Part shown: one piece after another, positions 27,208 through 36,194 of the stretch
Layout: every line of letters begins with the position of its first letter
Position numbering within the stretch: the first letter of the stretch is position 1
NCBI GenBank assembly: GCA_963204915.1
Contig: CAUJHS010000061.1
Span: 186,001-250,000 of the forward strand
Reading direction: 5' to 3'
From: Planctomycetota bacterium
Lineage (GTDB): Bacteria; Planctomycetota; Planctomycetia; Pirellulales; Pirellulaceae
DNA: 64,000 bases
The notes under the pieces: model-generated
The model's input: the letters and a program-made list of their open reading frames with translations, nothing else
The model's database searches: none
What the model was told of the DNA's origin: nothing
Program-made: the position numbers and the translations under genes

Positions 27208-28884
27208 ATGCACGCTCGCCGTTCTGCGTTTACGCTGGTTGAAATGCTCGTGACCACCATGGTCATGTTGATCATGGTGCTGGCCATGTCGCAGATGTTC
27301 TCCTTGATGGGCCGGCACGTGACCGACGGCCGAGCCCTGATGGAAATGCAAGGCCAGTTGCGCACGGTCGGCTTCCGCTTGCAGGAAGATTTGGACGGCG
27401 TGACGATCCTCGCGCGGCAATCGCCCGGCTTGGAATGGGAAATGGGGTACTTCGAATATATCGAAGGCGTCGACCTCGACCCGACCGACGCCTTCGTGAC
27501 CCTCGGTAACGATATGAACCCCTGGTGGGTGAACGATACCTCGGTTCCCGCCACCCATGCCCTGCCCTACCCCAGCTATAATGCGGCGACGGCGGCGTTC
27601 GATCCTGACTTGTATTTCAACACCGCCACGAATCCGAACACCGACCCCAACCCCGCAAAGTTCGCCGACCCCTTAAGCGCCGCCGGCGCCGCCTATGGCG
27701 ACATTGACGACGTGCTCATGTTCACCGCCCGCAGCACGGGCAAATCGTTTGTCGGAAGGATTCAGCGCAGTTTGATTACGGGGAACGTACTGCACGCCAA
27801 CGACTCGCTCGCGATTGAGTCGCACGATGCGGAAATCATCTACTGGACGCAGTGGACCGACTCGGACAACAATTTCGAGATCGACTTGGGCGAAATGACG
27901 CTGCATCGCCGCGTGCTGCTCATTCGCCCCGATCTGAACCGCGCTTTCATGCCGGCTAACGCGGGCAATCCGCCGACGATGACTTCGGCCGATCTGGCCG
28001 ACTTCCACAACCGGAATGATCTTTCGGTGCATCCGGAAGTCGAGACCGACACCAACGGCGTACCGTTGCGCATTCGGCTGGTGCCTAACACGCTCAAGGA
28101 TCTGGCCAAACGCGAGAACCGTGTGGCGCATTTGCCCAATATCGCCACGGGTACGCCAGCCATTAAGCGAATCATCGCCACGCAAAACAACAATTCCGAC
28201 TTCCCGCTGATCAAGTACTTTCCTAACCGGTTCCAACGCGCTTGGGTTCCGCTGCACTTTGGCGACAAGGCGGGTGAAGACATTGTCCAAACCGATCTGC
28301 TCGCGTTCGATGTGAAGGCATACGACCCCACGGCGGAACTGCGGCAGTTCAATGCGGGAGGCGATTTGCTCGCCCCCGGCGAATGGGGCTGGCACCTGGC
28401 GATACCTGGCAACAATCCGCCTGGCGCCACGGTAGGACAAGGCGCGTTTGTCGACCTTGGTTACGGCATACGCACGGCGCCCGCCACGGCGAGCGTGTTC
28501 TCCGATCCACCGCATGTGAAGTCGGGCTTGCAGCGCAACTCGCTGGTTATTGGAAACCCGTACAGCACTCCGAACGTCGTTTTCAACTGTCCCACGTACG
28601 ATACCTGGACATGGGCCTACGAACACGACGGCTTCGATCAAACGAACGGCCGTTGGAATCCGCTGAACCCGCCAACCGTGGTGGCGGACGAAGGAACCGA
28701 TGGGATCGACAGTCCCATCAACGGCCAGCCGGCGACCAACGGCGTCGACGATCTGAGCGAACGTGAAACGAGCCCGCCTTACGTCAATCCGCTCACTGGC
28801 ATTAAGATCACGGTGCGGGTGATCGAGCTCGACTCGCGGCAAGTGCGGCAATCGTCGATCATTTCGAAGTTTATGCCGGAATAG
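27208..28884 (+). CDS. Prepilin-type protein 5 (GspJ/PilW-like N-terminus)
   Basis: A 558-residue pilin-like protein, the last of the locus. The leader MHARRSA is cut before FTLVEMLVTTMVMLIMVLAMSQMFSLM, with Ala at -1 and Glu at +5. The continuing helix RHVTDGRALMEMQGQLRTVGFRLQEDLDGV is the GspJ/PilW pattern. An EF-hand-like segment TDSDNNFEIDLGEM occurs near residue 218. The C-terminus ends VRVIELDSRQVRQSSIISKFMPE, close to the ending expected of a GspJ-like domain. It is separated from the giant gene by 203 nt of REP-like sequence. Confidence 0.82.
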   Translation: MHARRSAFTLVEMLVTTMVMLIMVLAMSQMFSLMGRHVTDGRALMEMQGQLRTVGFRLQEDLDGVTILARQSPGLEWEMGYFEYIEGVDLDPTDAFVTLGNDMNPWWVNDTSVPATHALPYPSYNAATAAFDPDLYFNTATNPNTDPNPAKFADPLSAAGAAYGDIDDVLMFTARSTGKSFVGRIQRSLITGNVLHANDSLAIESHDAEIIYWTQWTDSDNNFEIDLGEMTLHRRVLLIRPDLNRAFMPANAGNPPTMTSADLADFHNRNDLSVHPEVETDTNGVPLRIRLVPNTLKDLAKRENRVAHLPNIATGTPAIKRIIATQNNNSDFPLIKYFPNRFQRAWVPLHFGDKAGEDIVQTDLLAFDVKAYDPTAELRQFNAGGDLLAPGEWGWHLAIPGNNPPGATVGQGAFVDLGYGIRTAPATASVFSDPPHVKSGLQRNSLVIGNPYSTPNVVFNCPTYDTWTWAYEHDGFDQTNGRWNPLNPPTVVADEGTDGIDSPINGQPATNGVDDLSERETSPPYVNPLTGIKITVRVIELDSRQVRQSSIISKFMPE

Positions 28885-28986
28885 CGCAGCAGGTGCCTCT
28901 TACGCTTCCATGGCATCGCGGGCATGTTGCCGACGTCGCAAGACGTCGTCCAACATGCCGATCCTTTCACCAACTCCAAGCACGGT

Positions 28987-29895
28987 ATGAAGACCGACTC
29001 TCCCTTGTGCGGCGTCTTGCCGGTGTTTCAAACGCCGTTCCTGCCGGATGAGTCGATCGACTGGCCCACGCTTGAACAGGAGATCGCTTGGCTGTTTGAC
29101 CGAGGCGCCGACGGCGTGGTGATGGCCATGGTTTCTGAGACCCTCCGCCTGGAGTTGGAAGAGCGGCGGCAAATGGCCCAGCGTGCGTGCCGCTGGGCGG
29201 AAGGACGCGGCAGTGTGGTCATCAGCGTGGGAGCCGAAAGCTCATACGTTGCTGAGCGTCTGGCGCGGCACGCCCAAGCGTGCGGCGCCACGGCGGTGAT
29301 GGCCATTCCGCCGGTGTCAGTGGCGGCGGGGCCGCAAGAATTGTTGAAATATTATCGAAGACTCGTCGAAGCGATTCAGATTCCCGTCGTGGTGCAAGAC
29401 GCCAGCGGATACGTTGGCCGGCCTTTGCCCGTGGCCCTGCAAGCACAGCTTCTGGAGGAGTACGGGGCCGACCGCATCTTGTACAAACCCGAGGCCGTAC
29501 CCTTGGGGCCAAACATCACCGCGATTCTCGACGCGACGCAAGGACGGGCTCGCGTGCTGGAAGGCTCAGGCGGCATTGCGCTCGTGGAGAGCCACGCCCG
29601 GGGCGTAGTCGGAACTATGCCTGGCGCCGATCTGATCGATGCGCTGGTGAAGTTATGGCAAGCGCTGGAGGCGGACGATGCGGCGACCGTCAATCGTATT
29701 TCGCTGCCGCTCTCGGCGCTCGTGGCCCTGCAAACGGGGCTGGATGGTTTTCTGGCGGTCGAGAAGTACCTGCTCGTCAAACAAGGCGTGTTTAAGAACG
29801 CCGTGGTTCGCGGCCCGGTGGGGTATACGCTGGACAACGCCACACGCTGCGAAGTCGATCGACTTTACGCGCTACTGCAAACGGCTTTGGAGTAG
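28987..29895 (+). CDS. Dihydrodipicolinate synthase family aldolase/lyase
   Basis: A TIM-barrel class I aldolase of the DapA/NanA superfamily, 302 residues, cytoplasmic. The Schiff-base lysine is in ILYKPEAVPLG and the phosphate-side motif is replaced by MVSETLRLELEERRQ. The usual catalytic tyrosine motif (YNxPGRT) is replaced by VVQDASGYVG, so the substrate probably differs from pyruvate plus aspartate semialdehyde. A true dapA lies at 51562, which also argues for another role. The start is taken at ATG 28987, where homology begins; ATG 28924 is in frame but lacks support. It converges with the sulfatase gene. Confidence 0.85.
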   Translation: MKTDSPLCGVLPVFQTPFLPDESIDWPTLEQEIAWLFDRGADGVVMAMVSETLRLELEERRQMAQRACRWAEGRGSVVISVGAESSYVAERLARHAQACGATAVMAIPPVSVAAGPQELLKYYRRLVEAIQIPVVVQDASGYVGRPLPVALQAQLLEEYGADRILYKPEAVPLGPNITAILDATQGRARVLEGSGGIALVESHARGVVGTMPGADLIDALVKLWQALEADDAATVNRISLPLSALVALQTGLDGFLAVEKYLLVKQGVFKNAVVRGPVGYTLDNATRCEVDRLYALLQTALE

Positions 29896-29936
29896 AAGCG
29901 CCGTTGTCGCGCCCTCCTTCGAGGACGGGCGTTGCG

Positions 29937-31301
29937 CTACTTCGGTGTCCTTGCTCGTGGGATCGTCGCCCACCAGGCTAGGGCCGTATCGCGCAGCCGA
30001 TTGACAATTTGCGGCTGCGCGTCTGCAAGATTCTTGGTCTCGTTCGGGTCGGCTTGCAAGTCGTACAGTTCGGGGTTGGCGCCCTCCGTCGAAACCAAAA
30101 GTTTCCACGACCCGTCACGCACCGCCAGGTTGGGACTGCGATTTCGCGCGTCGCCCGGAAAGCGAAAGAACTCTTCGTTGCGGCCGTACTCCCAGAGCAA
30201 CGGTTTCTGACGTTGCTGCGGCGTGCCCACGAGCGCGGCGCTAAGGTCTTCGCCGTCAAAGTTTACATCTTGCGGCATGGCGGCGCCGGCCAACGTGATA
30301 AGCGAAGGCGCAAGATCAACCGCCGAAAGAACGGTGGCGTCATCGGTTCGCCCTGCCGGAATGCGCCCCGGCCAGCGAACCAGAAACGGCATGCGGACGC
30401 CGCCTTCGTACAAACTCAACTTGCTGCCGCGCAAGCCGGCCGTGCGGGTTTGTTCAAAGGTCGGCAGCGGACCATTGTCGCTCGTGAAAATAACCAGCGT
30501 GCGCTCGGTCAGGTTTTTCTCTTGCAATCCGTCCAGCAAACGGCCCATCTGTCGATCAAGTTCGACCAATACCGGACGCAAATTTCGCCGCGTATCTCCT
30601 TTAGGAGCGCCGGCTTCCGGAACCCACGGCGTGTGAACGTCATCGAGCCAAAGGTTCACAAAGCAAGATTGCTCGGCGTGGCGGGCGAGAAAGTCAAGCG
30701 TCTTGTCGACGAAGAACGCCGTCCGGTCCCAGCGTTTCACTGGGTCCTGATCGGACCAGATCCAGTTCGTGGCGGTAATATCGGGATGCGGCTGGGGACT
30801 TTCATAAGTGCCCGCGTGTTCGTCGTACCCGTAAGCGGCGAAAGGAGGTGCGTCGGTCACGTCGCGCCCGCCGCCAAGGTGCCACTTGCCAAAATGCGCC
30901 GTCGCGTAGCCCGCCTGGCGAAGCAAGCGCGGCAGCACAGGCGCCTGAGGGTCGAGAAAGTCGGCTTGTTCGCACCCTCGGTTGCCGTTCCGCGTTTGAA
31001 GGAAACTGGTGATACGCCAACGAGCGGGATACATTCCCGTAATCAGTCCGGCCCGTGAAGGCGAACAAATCGGAGAGGCGCTATAGTACTGGAGAAAACG
31101 CACACCCTCCTCGGCCAGCCGATCGATGCGTGGCGTGGGGGCCAGTTTTCCGCCGTAACAACCCAGATCGCCCAGTCCCATGTCATCGGCATAGATAATG
31201 ATGATATGAGGTGGAGCCGCGTTGTCCGCGTTTGCCGCCGCAACCATCAGACCGGCAAGGAAAATAGCCATCCAAGTAGAGAATGAAACGGTTCGCGCCA
31301 T
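29937..31301 (-). CDS. Secreted sulfatase (Cys-type, formylglycine-dependent)
   Basis: An alkaline-phosphatase-superfamily arylsulfatase-like enzyme, 454 residues. ATG 31301 gives a signal peptide MARTVSFSTWMAIFLAGLMVAAANA; the frame continues upstream but adds no homology. The metal-binding IIIIYADDMGLGDLGCYGG and the formylglycine motif CSPSR (SPICSPSRAGLITG) are intact, followed by KWHLGG and TSDNGP. Oxidation of the CSPSR cysteine by a formylglycine-generating enzyme is needed for activity. The domain order fits sulfatases that act on polysaccharide sulfate esters, which planctomycetes carry in large numbers. The substrate is not predictable. Confidence 0.93.
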   Translation of the reverse strand: MARTVSFSTWMAIFLAGLMVAAANADNAAPPHIIIIYADDMGLGDLGCYGGKLAPTPRIDRLAEEGVRFLQYYSASPICSPSRAGLITGMYPARWRITSFLQTRNGNRGCEQADFLDPQAPVLPRLLRQAGYATAHFGKWHLGGGRDVTDAPPFAAYGYDEHAGTYESPQPHPDITATNWIWSDQDPVKRWDRTAFFVDKTLDFLARHAEQSCFVNLWLDDVHTPWVPEAGAPKGDTRRNLRPVLVELDRQMGRLLDGLQEKNLTERTLVIFTSDNGPLPTFEQTRTAGLRGSKLSLYEGGVRMPFLVRWPGRIPAGRTDDATVLSAVDLAPSLITLAGAAMPQDVNFDGEDLSAALVGTPQQRQKPLLWEYGRNEEFFRFPGDARNRSPNLAVRDGSWKLLVSTEGANPELYDLQADPNETKNLADAQPQIVNRLRDTALAWWATIPRARTPK

Positions 31302-31500
31302 GATGATTCCGGGTGTGCTTCCGTAGGCGATGCGAGCTTCTGCCAACATCCTAACATATGCGCATCGTGAACGACGGTCTCACGCCGCCAGTTCGCGCGC
31401 ATCGGCTTGTCAGGCGTGCGCCGCTGAATCATCATGCATCGAACGACGTTCGCCTTGGCGAAGTTGCATTACCGCCGCCCTACCCCCTTGGAGAAACGAA

Positions 31501-32454
31501 ATGCTGCGCGGTTTGATCATTCAAGCTTGTTTTGCGGTCTTGATTTTTGGGAATTTCGCGCCGGTCGGCGCTGCCGAGTTGCCCGACCCGGCCACGGTCA
31601 AGCCGACCCAAGTCTTGACCGTTCCCAGTTACTGTGAAGGCATAGTCTTCGACCACCAAGGCCGGGGTTATATCTCCTGGGGCAAAACCATTACACAGTT
31701 CACCCCGGACGGCAAACACCAAGTCTGGGCGGAGACGGGGGCTCCCAACGGACATAAGATCTTGGCCGATGGAACGCACCTGGTGTGCGACGCCAGCCAG
31801 CACGCCGTGCTACATTTGTCGGCCGACGGGAAAATGTTGCCACATGCGTCGCATCAGTGCGACGGCAAGCCGTTGCGAGGTCCCAATGATCTGACGCTCG
31901 ACACGCCCCATGGCGGCTTCTACTTCACCGATCCCGGCGACTCTGGCAAAGATAACCCCATTGGCACAGTGCATTACGTCGATGCAAAAGGCGTAACGCA
32001 CCACGTGGACGGCGGTCTGGCGTATCCTAATGGCATTGTGCTCACGCCCGATGGAAATCGACTTTACGTCGGCGAGAGCCAGCACAACCGTGTTTGGGTT
32101 TATGATGTGCAAGGGCCAGGCAAAGTAAGCGAGCGGAGACTCTTCGCCAACTTGCCTGTGAAGGACGAACAAGCCGGCCAAATCGACAACCAACCCGACG
32201 GCATGTGCCTGGATCAGGCGGGCAACTTATACGTTGCGCACTACGGGATGAAGCAAGTTCAGGTACTTGACCCCACAGGCAAGCTCGTAGCACGCTATCC
32301 TGGCGGCAATCTGACCACCAGCAATGTGGCGTTTGGCGGGCCGAACCACAACCAACTGTTCATCACCGGGGCGCTGGGAGACGCCGAAAACCGCGGCGGG
32401 CTGTTCCGTTTGGACTTGAACGTACCAGGCCTAAAGATTCTCCCGAAGCGATGA
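31501..32454 (+). CDS. Exported SMP-30/gluconolactonase-like beta-propeller protein
   Basis: A 317-residue protein with a signal peptide (MLRGLIIQACFAVLIFGNFAPVGAA). ATG 31501 follows GGAG by 8 nt and is chosen over an in-frame ATG at 31330. The mature part is a six-bladed propeller of the SMP-30/strictosidine synthase type, with CEGIVFDHQGRGYISW, the metal-ligand region LRGPNDLTLDTPHGGFYFTDPGD, and YPNGIVLTPDGNRLYVGES. Members hydrolyse lactones. It is transcribed divergently from the sulfatase, with about 200 nt between, suggesting a shared sugar-catabolic setting. The exact substrate is unknown. Confidence 0.88.
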   Translation: MLRGLIIQACFAVLIFGNFAPVGAAELPDPATVKPTQVLTVPSYCEGIVFDHQGRGYISWGKTITQFTPDGKHQVWAETGAPNGHKILADGTHLVCDASQHAVLHLSADGKMLPHASHQCDGKPLRGPNDLTLDTPHGGFYFTDPGDSGKDNPIGTVHYVDAKGVTHHVDGGLAYPNGIVLTPDGNRLYVGESQHNRVWVYDVQGPGKVSERRLFANLPVKDEQAGQIDNQPDGMCLDQAGNLYVAHYGMKQVQVLDPTGKLVARYPGGNLTTSNVAFGGPNHNQLFITGALGDAENRGGLFRLDLNVPGLKILPKR

Positions 32455-32494
32455 TCGCCATGCGTCGCAAGGCGCGTTGTTCAAGGCCGTTGGT

Positions 32495-33580
32495 TCACGG
32501 GTCCAGCGGCATTTCACACGCTTTCAGCAAAGCCGTTTGGACTGCCAAATCGTGCTCATAGGAAAAGTCGGTTGGTTTCTCGCCACGGATGATGCGCGCC
32601 ATATCGGCCGCGTCATCGACATAGCGCACGTACTTAGGAAAGGTTAGATCCTGGACGCCGCGGCGGTAGTCGCCGCGCGCTTGGGATAACGTAAGCCGCG
32701 CCGCGGGATTGTCAAGCGGTTGCAGGTGAAATGTTCCTTCGGTTCCGCAAACCACCAAGTGCCGCCGCGCAAAGCCTTCAACTTCTTGTGCGCTCGATTT
32801 GACCGTCGCGATGGCGCGAGGATACTCCAACACCGCCAACATGTTGTCTTGAAGCGTGTCGTCCTGTCGCGCGGCATGTTGCGCGAACGCCGTCACTTGG
32901 GCCGGTTCGCCTAAAACGCCAACCACCAGATCCATCAGGTGGCAGCCAAGTTCAAACATGATGCCGCCGGGGAACTCTGATAGATCGCGGCGACTTGCGG
33001 GATCGACCACTTTGCTCATGACGGCGTGGACCTCGAACACCTCGCCTAACCAGCCGCGTTTGAGCAAGTCCCGCACCAGCACCACACCGGGGTTGTAGCG
33101 ATACATATACCCCATTTGGACAAGTAAATCTTGTCGGGCCGCGTCATCCAGAATGCGGCGGTACTGCGGTAATGATGCGCCGGCCGGTTTGTCGAGGTGA
33201 ATGTGTTTGCCCGCGGCGACACAGGCTTCGGCCGTATCCAACAAATCGCGCACGTGCGTTTCAACGAGAACCGCTTGCAGGCCCGGCGTGTTGAGTAGTT
33301 GCTCTTGGGTCATCCACGGCAAATTGCGAAACGCGGACTGGCTTTGGGCGGCTTGCCGTAACGCCGCATTCGGTTCGGCGATTCCCACCACCTCATATTC
33401 CGGCGACGCACGAAACGCCGAAAGTTTGTTCGCATGAGCGTGCCCTACGCCAATCTGCCCGATCTTGATGCGCGGCCGCGCCGAACGATTCTCCTCTTCG
33501 GCCGTGCCGGAAGCGACCGCCAAAGACCAAACCGCGGCCCCCGAAAGGCCCTTCATAAAATCACGACGATGAGTTGACAT
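32495..33580 (-). CDS. Tat-exported Gfo/Idh/MocA family oxidoreductase
   Basis: An NAD(P)-dependent sugar dehydrogenase-like protein, 361 residues. It starts at ATG 33580 with a twin-arginine signal (STHRRDFMKGLSGAAVWSLAVASG). The Rossmann domain begins IKIGQIGVGHAHANKLSAF, and HIHLDKPAGA is the family's EKP-type motif with Asp for Glu. The C-terminal domain has FPGGIMFELGCHLMDLVVGVLG. Many planctomycete Gfo/Idh proteins are exported this way. The gene overlaps the end of the upstream VOC gene by 20 nt, so the two are probably translationally coupled. Confidence 0.9.
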   Translation of the reverse strand: MSTHRRDFMKGLSGAAVWSLAVASGTAEEENRSARPRIKIGQIGVGHAHANKLSAFRASPEYEVVGIAEPNAALRQAAQSQSAFRNLPWMTQEQLLNTPGLQAVLVETHVRDLLDTAEACVAAGKHIHLDKPAGASLPQYRRILDDAARQDLLVQMGYMYRYNPGVVLVRDLLKRGWLGEVFEVHAVMSKVVDPASRRDLSEFPGGIMFELGCHLMDLVVGVLGEPAQVTAFAQHAARQDDTLQDNMLAVLEYPRAIATVKSSAQEVEGFARRHLVVCGTEGTFHLQPLDNPAARLTLSQARGDYRRGVQDLTFPKYVRYVDDAADMARIIRGEKPTDFSYEHDLAVQTALLKACEMPLDP

Positions 33581-33971
33581 GGGGACTCCGAGGTGGGTCG
33601 TCGGAAAGGTTCTCGTTGAAGCGGAGGCGGTTTCCAAAGGGATCGGTCACTTCCATGCACTTCGCGTCGTAGAACGTCGTCTCTACGCCGGGCCGCAAAT
33701 ACCGATAATTTTTGGCCGTGACCTCTTGGTGAAAGGCGTCAATGTCAGTCATCCAAACAAACACCGTCGAGCCGGGACAGCAGTCGCCATGATGTTCGCT
33801 CAGGTGCAGCGTCAGCCCCGCGCGAGACACTTGCAAATACGCTGGCGTTATCGCTTCGAAGTGGTGTTCCCAATCGAGCGTGAAACCGAGGAACCCGCAG
33901 TAGAAGTCTTTCGCCTTTTCCACATCGAAAATGCGCAGGATGGGTATCGTGGAGCGGAACGAAATCGACAC
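33561..33971 (-). CDS. VOC family (glyoxalase/bleomycin-resistance-like) protein
   Basis: A 136-residue cytoplasmic protein of the vicinal oxygen chelate fold. It opens with the betaalphabeta unit IPILRIFDVEKAKDFYCGFLGFTLDWEHHFE, and the second unit ends YDAKCMEVTDPFGNRLRFNE. The sequence resembles glyoxalase-superfamily proteins annotated as bleomycin-resistance-like (FVWMTDIDAFHQEVTAKNYRYLRPGVE). Substrate and metal are unknown. The stop lies inside the Gfo/Idh coding region, an overlap of 20 nt, which points to a two-gene operon. Confidence 0.88.
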   Translation of the reverse strand: MSISFRSTIPILRIFDVEKAKDFYCGFLGFTLDWEHHFEAITPAYLQVSRAGLTLHLSEHHGDCCPGSTVFVWMTDIDAFHQEVTAKNYRYLRPGVETTFYDAKCMEVTDPFGNRLRFNENLSDDPPRSPHVNSSS

Positions 33972-34199
33972 GACCAGTAATCCCGTTGGGTGAGCTGGCG
34001 ACGTTTTGACGCTACGCGCCTATCGTAACATGCCCAACGGCGTTTGGCGCGGATTCGCCCGCCCGACCGGACGGCATCGCTAGTTTTGGCTGGCCTCCCT
34101 CCCTCGAATTGATCTTGCCTTGTTGGGCGAGTTTCGGCAGACTACGCCCCGTTTTTTCTCGCAGAACTTGTCAATCTGGCCGGGAGACCGCCCATCGTC

Positions 34200-34835
34200 A
34201 TGCGCCGTCGGTCATTCCTCGCGCTCCTCGGACTCGCGTGGCTGGCGGGGTGCGCCAAGTTGGCGGGCCCGCCGGTCGCGGCGCTTCCTGCGCCGATCGC
34301 CCTGCGTGAGAATCCTTTGTTCATCGCCGGCGCTGACCGCGATCTGCTGTGGAACGAACTTGCGGCGACAATCGAGCAATTTGGCTTCCGGATTGAGCGG
34401 GAAGAGCAAGTCCGCCAAATCGGCGATGTGGTGATCGAAGGACGGTTGGAGACGTTTCCGGTTGATAGCCCCACACTGTTTGAACCGTGGCGGCGCGGCG
34501 CTTCGCCTGGTTACGAGCGTTTGGAAAGCACGCTTCAGTCGATTCGCCGGCGTGCGCTCGTTCGCGTGATTCCCTCTTCCGGAGGTTACCTCGTGGAAGT
34601 CGTGGTGCTTAAAGAACTGGAAGATGTGAACCGTCCGGAGCATTCCACCATTGGCGAATCGACCTTCCGCCATGATGGAACACTAGTTCGTCCGGAGGAA
34701 ATGGCGAAAGAGGGGGGGCCCATTACCCTTGGGTGGATTCCGCTGGGGCGGGACCTCGCCTTAGAGCAGGAAATTCTGGCCGACCTGCAGTCTCGGCTTG
34801 GTGAGATTGCGACGCCTTTGGTCTCGTCGCCTTAA
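34200..34835 (+). CDS. Unknown lipoprotein
   Basis: A 211-residue protein with a type II signal peptide: basic MRRRSFLALLGLAWLAGC with the lipobox LAGC, lipidated Cys at 18. The mature region has no domain I recognise. It includes LLWNELAATIEQFGFRIEREEQVRQIGDVVIEGRLETFPV, suggesting an alpha/beta secretin-like or LptE-like small domain, but that is only a resemblance in length and layout. It may be an envelope assembly factor. The stop overlaps the convergent histidine kinase stop by 4 nt. Confidence 0.75.
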   Translation: MRRRSFLALLGLAWLAGCAKLAGPPVAALPAPIALRENPLFIAGADRDLLWNELAATIEQFGFRIEREEQVRQIGDVVIEGRLETFPVDSPTLFEPWRRGASPGYERLESTLQSIRRRALVRVIPSSGGYLVEVVVLKELEDVNRPEHSTIGESTFRHDGTLVRPEEMAKEGGPITLGWIPLGRDLALEQEILADLQSRLGEIATPLVSSP

Positions 34836-35656
34836 ACGCGTTCTTGCGGGACCGGATTGGAGTTCAAAGGAACAGCCACGCCGGTCAAAGGGGCCGCAGG
34901 CCGCGCCACTGGCAACTTAATGGTAAACGCCGTACCAACTCCAACTTTGCTTTCGACCCGCAGCCGCCCTCGGTGGGCTTCGATAATGTCGCGCGCTGTA
35001 GAAAGGCCCAGCCCCGCGCCGCCGCGGCCGGTGGCGTCAGGCCCGGTTTTGGTGGTGTAGAACGGGTCGAAGATGCGTCGCAGCTTGTCTTCTGCAATGC
35101 CTTCGCCTTGATCACGCACTAAGAGTTCGATCATTCCTTCCGGTTCGTTGTGCGTCAGGGCGATGAGCAATTCGCCCCCACGCGGCATGGCTTGCCGGGC
35201 GTTGATGACCAGATTCAGCAGCACTTGTTGGATCTGGTTGCCGTTCGCCTGCGCCGGGGGAGTGGCGTTGATTTGCTTCACAAGCCGGATCCGGTACTTG
35301 TTGAGTTCGCGTTCGAGTAACAACAGCGTGTCATCGATCAGTTTCGCCAGGTCGGTCGGTTCAAATGAGTCGGACCGATTTCGCGCCATCCCCAGGATTG
35401 AGGCGGTGATTCGCGAAGCGCGCTCCCCCGCGGCCAGGATCTTTTGCAAGGCTTTTTCTCGCGACTCATCATCTTTATGACGCAGCCCCATCCGGGCATA
35501 GTTAATCACCGTCATCAGCACATTGTTGAACTCATGCGTCGTCGTGCCAACCAATTCGCCCAGGGCCGCAAGCTTCTGGGTTTGCGCCAGTTGCTCGCGA
35601 AGTGCGGCGATCTGTTGTTCAGCAGTCAAAGAATTGGGGGAAACAGGGTGGTTCAT
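34832..35656 (-). CDS. Soluble sensor histidine kinase
   Basis: A 274-residue cytoplasmic histidine kinase without a transmembrane segment. The phosphoacceptor H41 is in VGTTTHEFNNVLMTVINYARMG, an HxFNN-type box as in NtrB-like kinases. The N box (LLNLVINARQAMPRGG), G1 (RDQGEGIAEDKLRRIFDPFYTTKTG) and G2 (GRGGAGLGLSTARDIIEA) complete an HATPase domain. There is no PAS or other sensor domain upstream; about 30 coiled-coil residues (TAEQQIAALREQLAQTQKLAAL) precede the box, so input probably comes from a partner. No response regulator is adjacent. Confidence 0.9.
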   Translation of the reverse strand: MNHPVSPNSLTAEQQIAALREQLAQTQKLAALGELVGTTTHEFNNVLMTVINYARMGLRHKDDESREKALQKILAAGERASRITASILGMARNRSDSFEPTDLAKLIDDTLLLLERELNKYRIRLVKQINATPPAQANGNQIQQVLLNLVINARQAMPRGGELLIALTHNEPEGMIELLVRDQGEGIAEDKLRRIFDPFYTTKTGPDATGRGGAGLGLSTARDIIEAHRGRLRVESKVGVGTAFTIKLPVARPAAPLTGVAVPLNSNPVPQERV

Positions 35657-35887
35657 GCGTGGATTTCCCAGCCCCTCTAGCCGGCGCCAGAGGTGTAATC
35701 TGCTCGGTTGCCCTAGTACCGTAAGAGCGCCGCCGTTGACTCGTTGACGCCGCTTAACTCTTTATCGCAGAAATAGTTAGCACCAAGAGACATATCGACT
35801 GGTTTCTCTGGCTGACTGTAGCTCAAGACGGTACAATCCGCGGCCTTACGTGCGCGAGATGGCCCATACTTTACGACGAGAACCGTG

Positions 35888-36166
35888 ATGCACACCGTCG
35901 ATGTGTTGGAAGAAGGAATTCAAGCGGCTCGGGCCCTGGGTTACCAAGTTCGCCACGAATGGCTCGACGGCAGCGGCGGCGGAGCGTGCGAGTTTTCCGG
36001 AGGGCGGTGGTTGTTTCTTGACCTGTCGCAGACCGCCGCCGAACAATTGGAGCAGGTGATGCTGGTGCTTCGAGATCAGCCCCAAGCCATGAGGCTGAGC
36101 CTATCACCCGTCTTGCGCCGCCTGCTGACCCAGCGCGTATTGTCACCGCAATCCAAAGCCGCGTAA
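35888..36166 (+). CDS. Small conserved-looking hypothetical protein
   Basis: A 92-residue protein with no family I recognise. It is mixed alpha/beta in character: MHTVDVLEEGIQAARALGYQVRHEWLDGSGGGACEFSGGRWLFLDLSQTAAEQLEQVMLVLR. The codon use and length resemble real genes. The ATG at 35888 is preceded by GAGAACC and an in-frame GTG at 35885. It is transcribed divergently from the histidine kinase. It has no signal peptide. Function is unknown. Confidence 0.6.
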   Translation: MHTVDVLEEGIQAARALGYQVRHEWLDGSGGGACEFSGGRWLFLDLSQTAAEQLEQVMLVLRDQPQAMRLSLSPVLRRLLTQRVLSPQSKAA

Positions 36167-36194
36167 GACTTTATATTAAAAGACCTTGAGCCGC

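Noticed and set aside
27673-28851. A 392-residue open frame antisense to prepilin 5
   Set aside because: Same reason: the sense strand has a clear prepilin signal and the antisense product is Arg/Gly-rich without homology.
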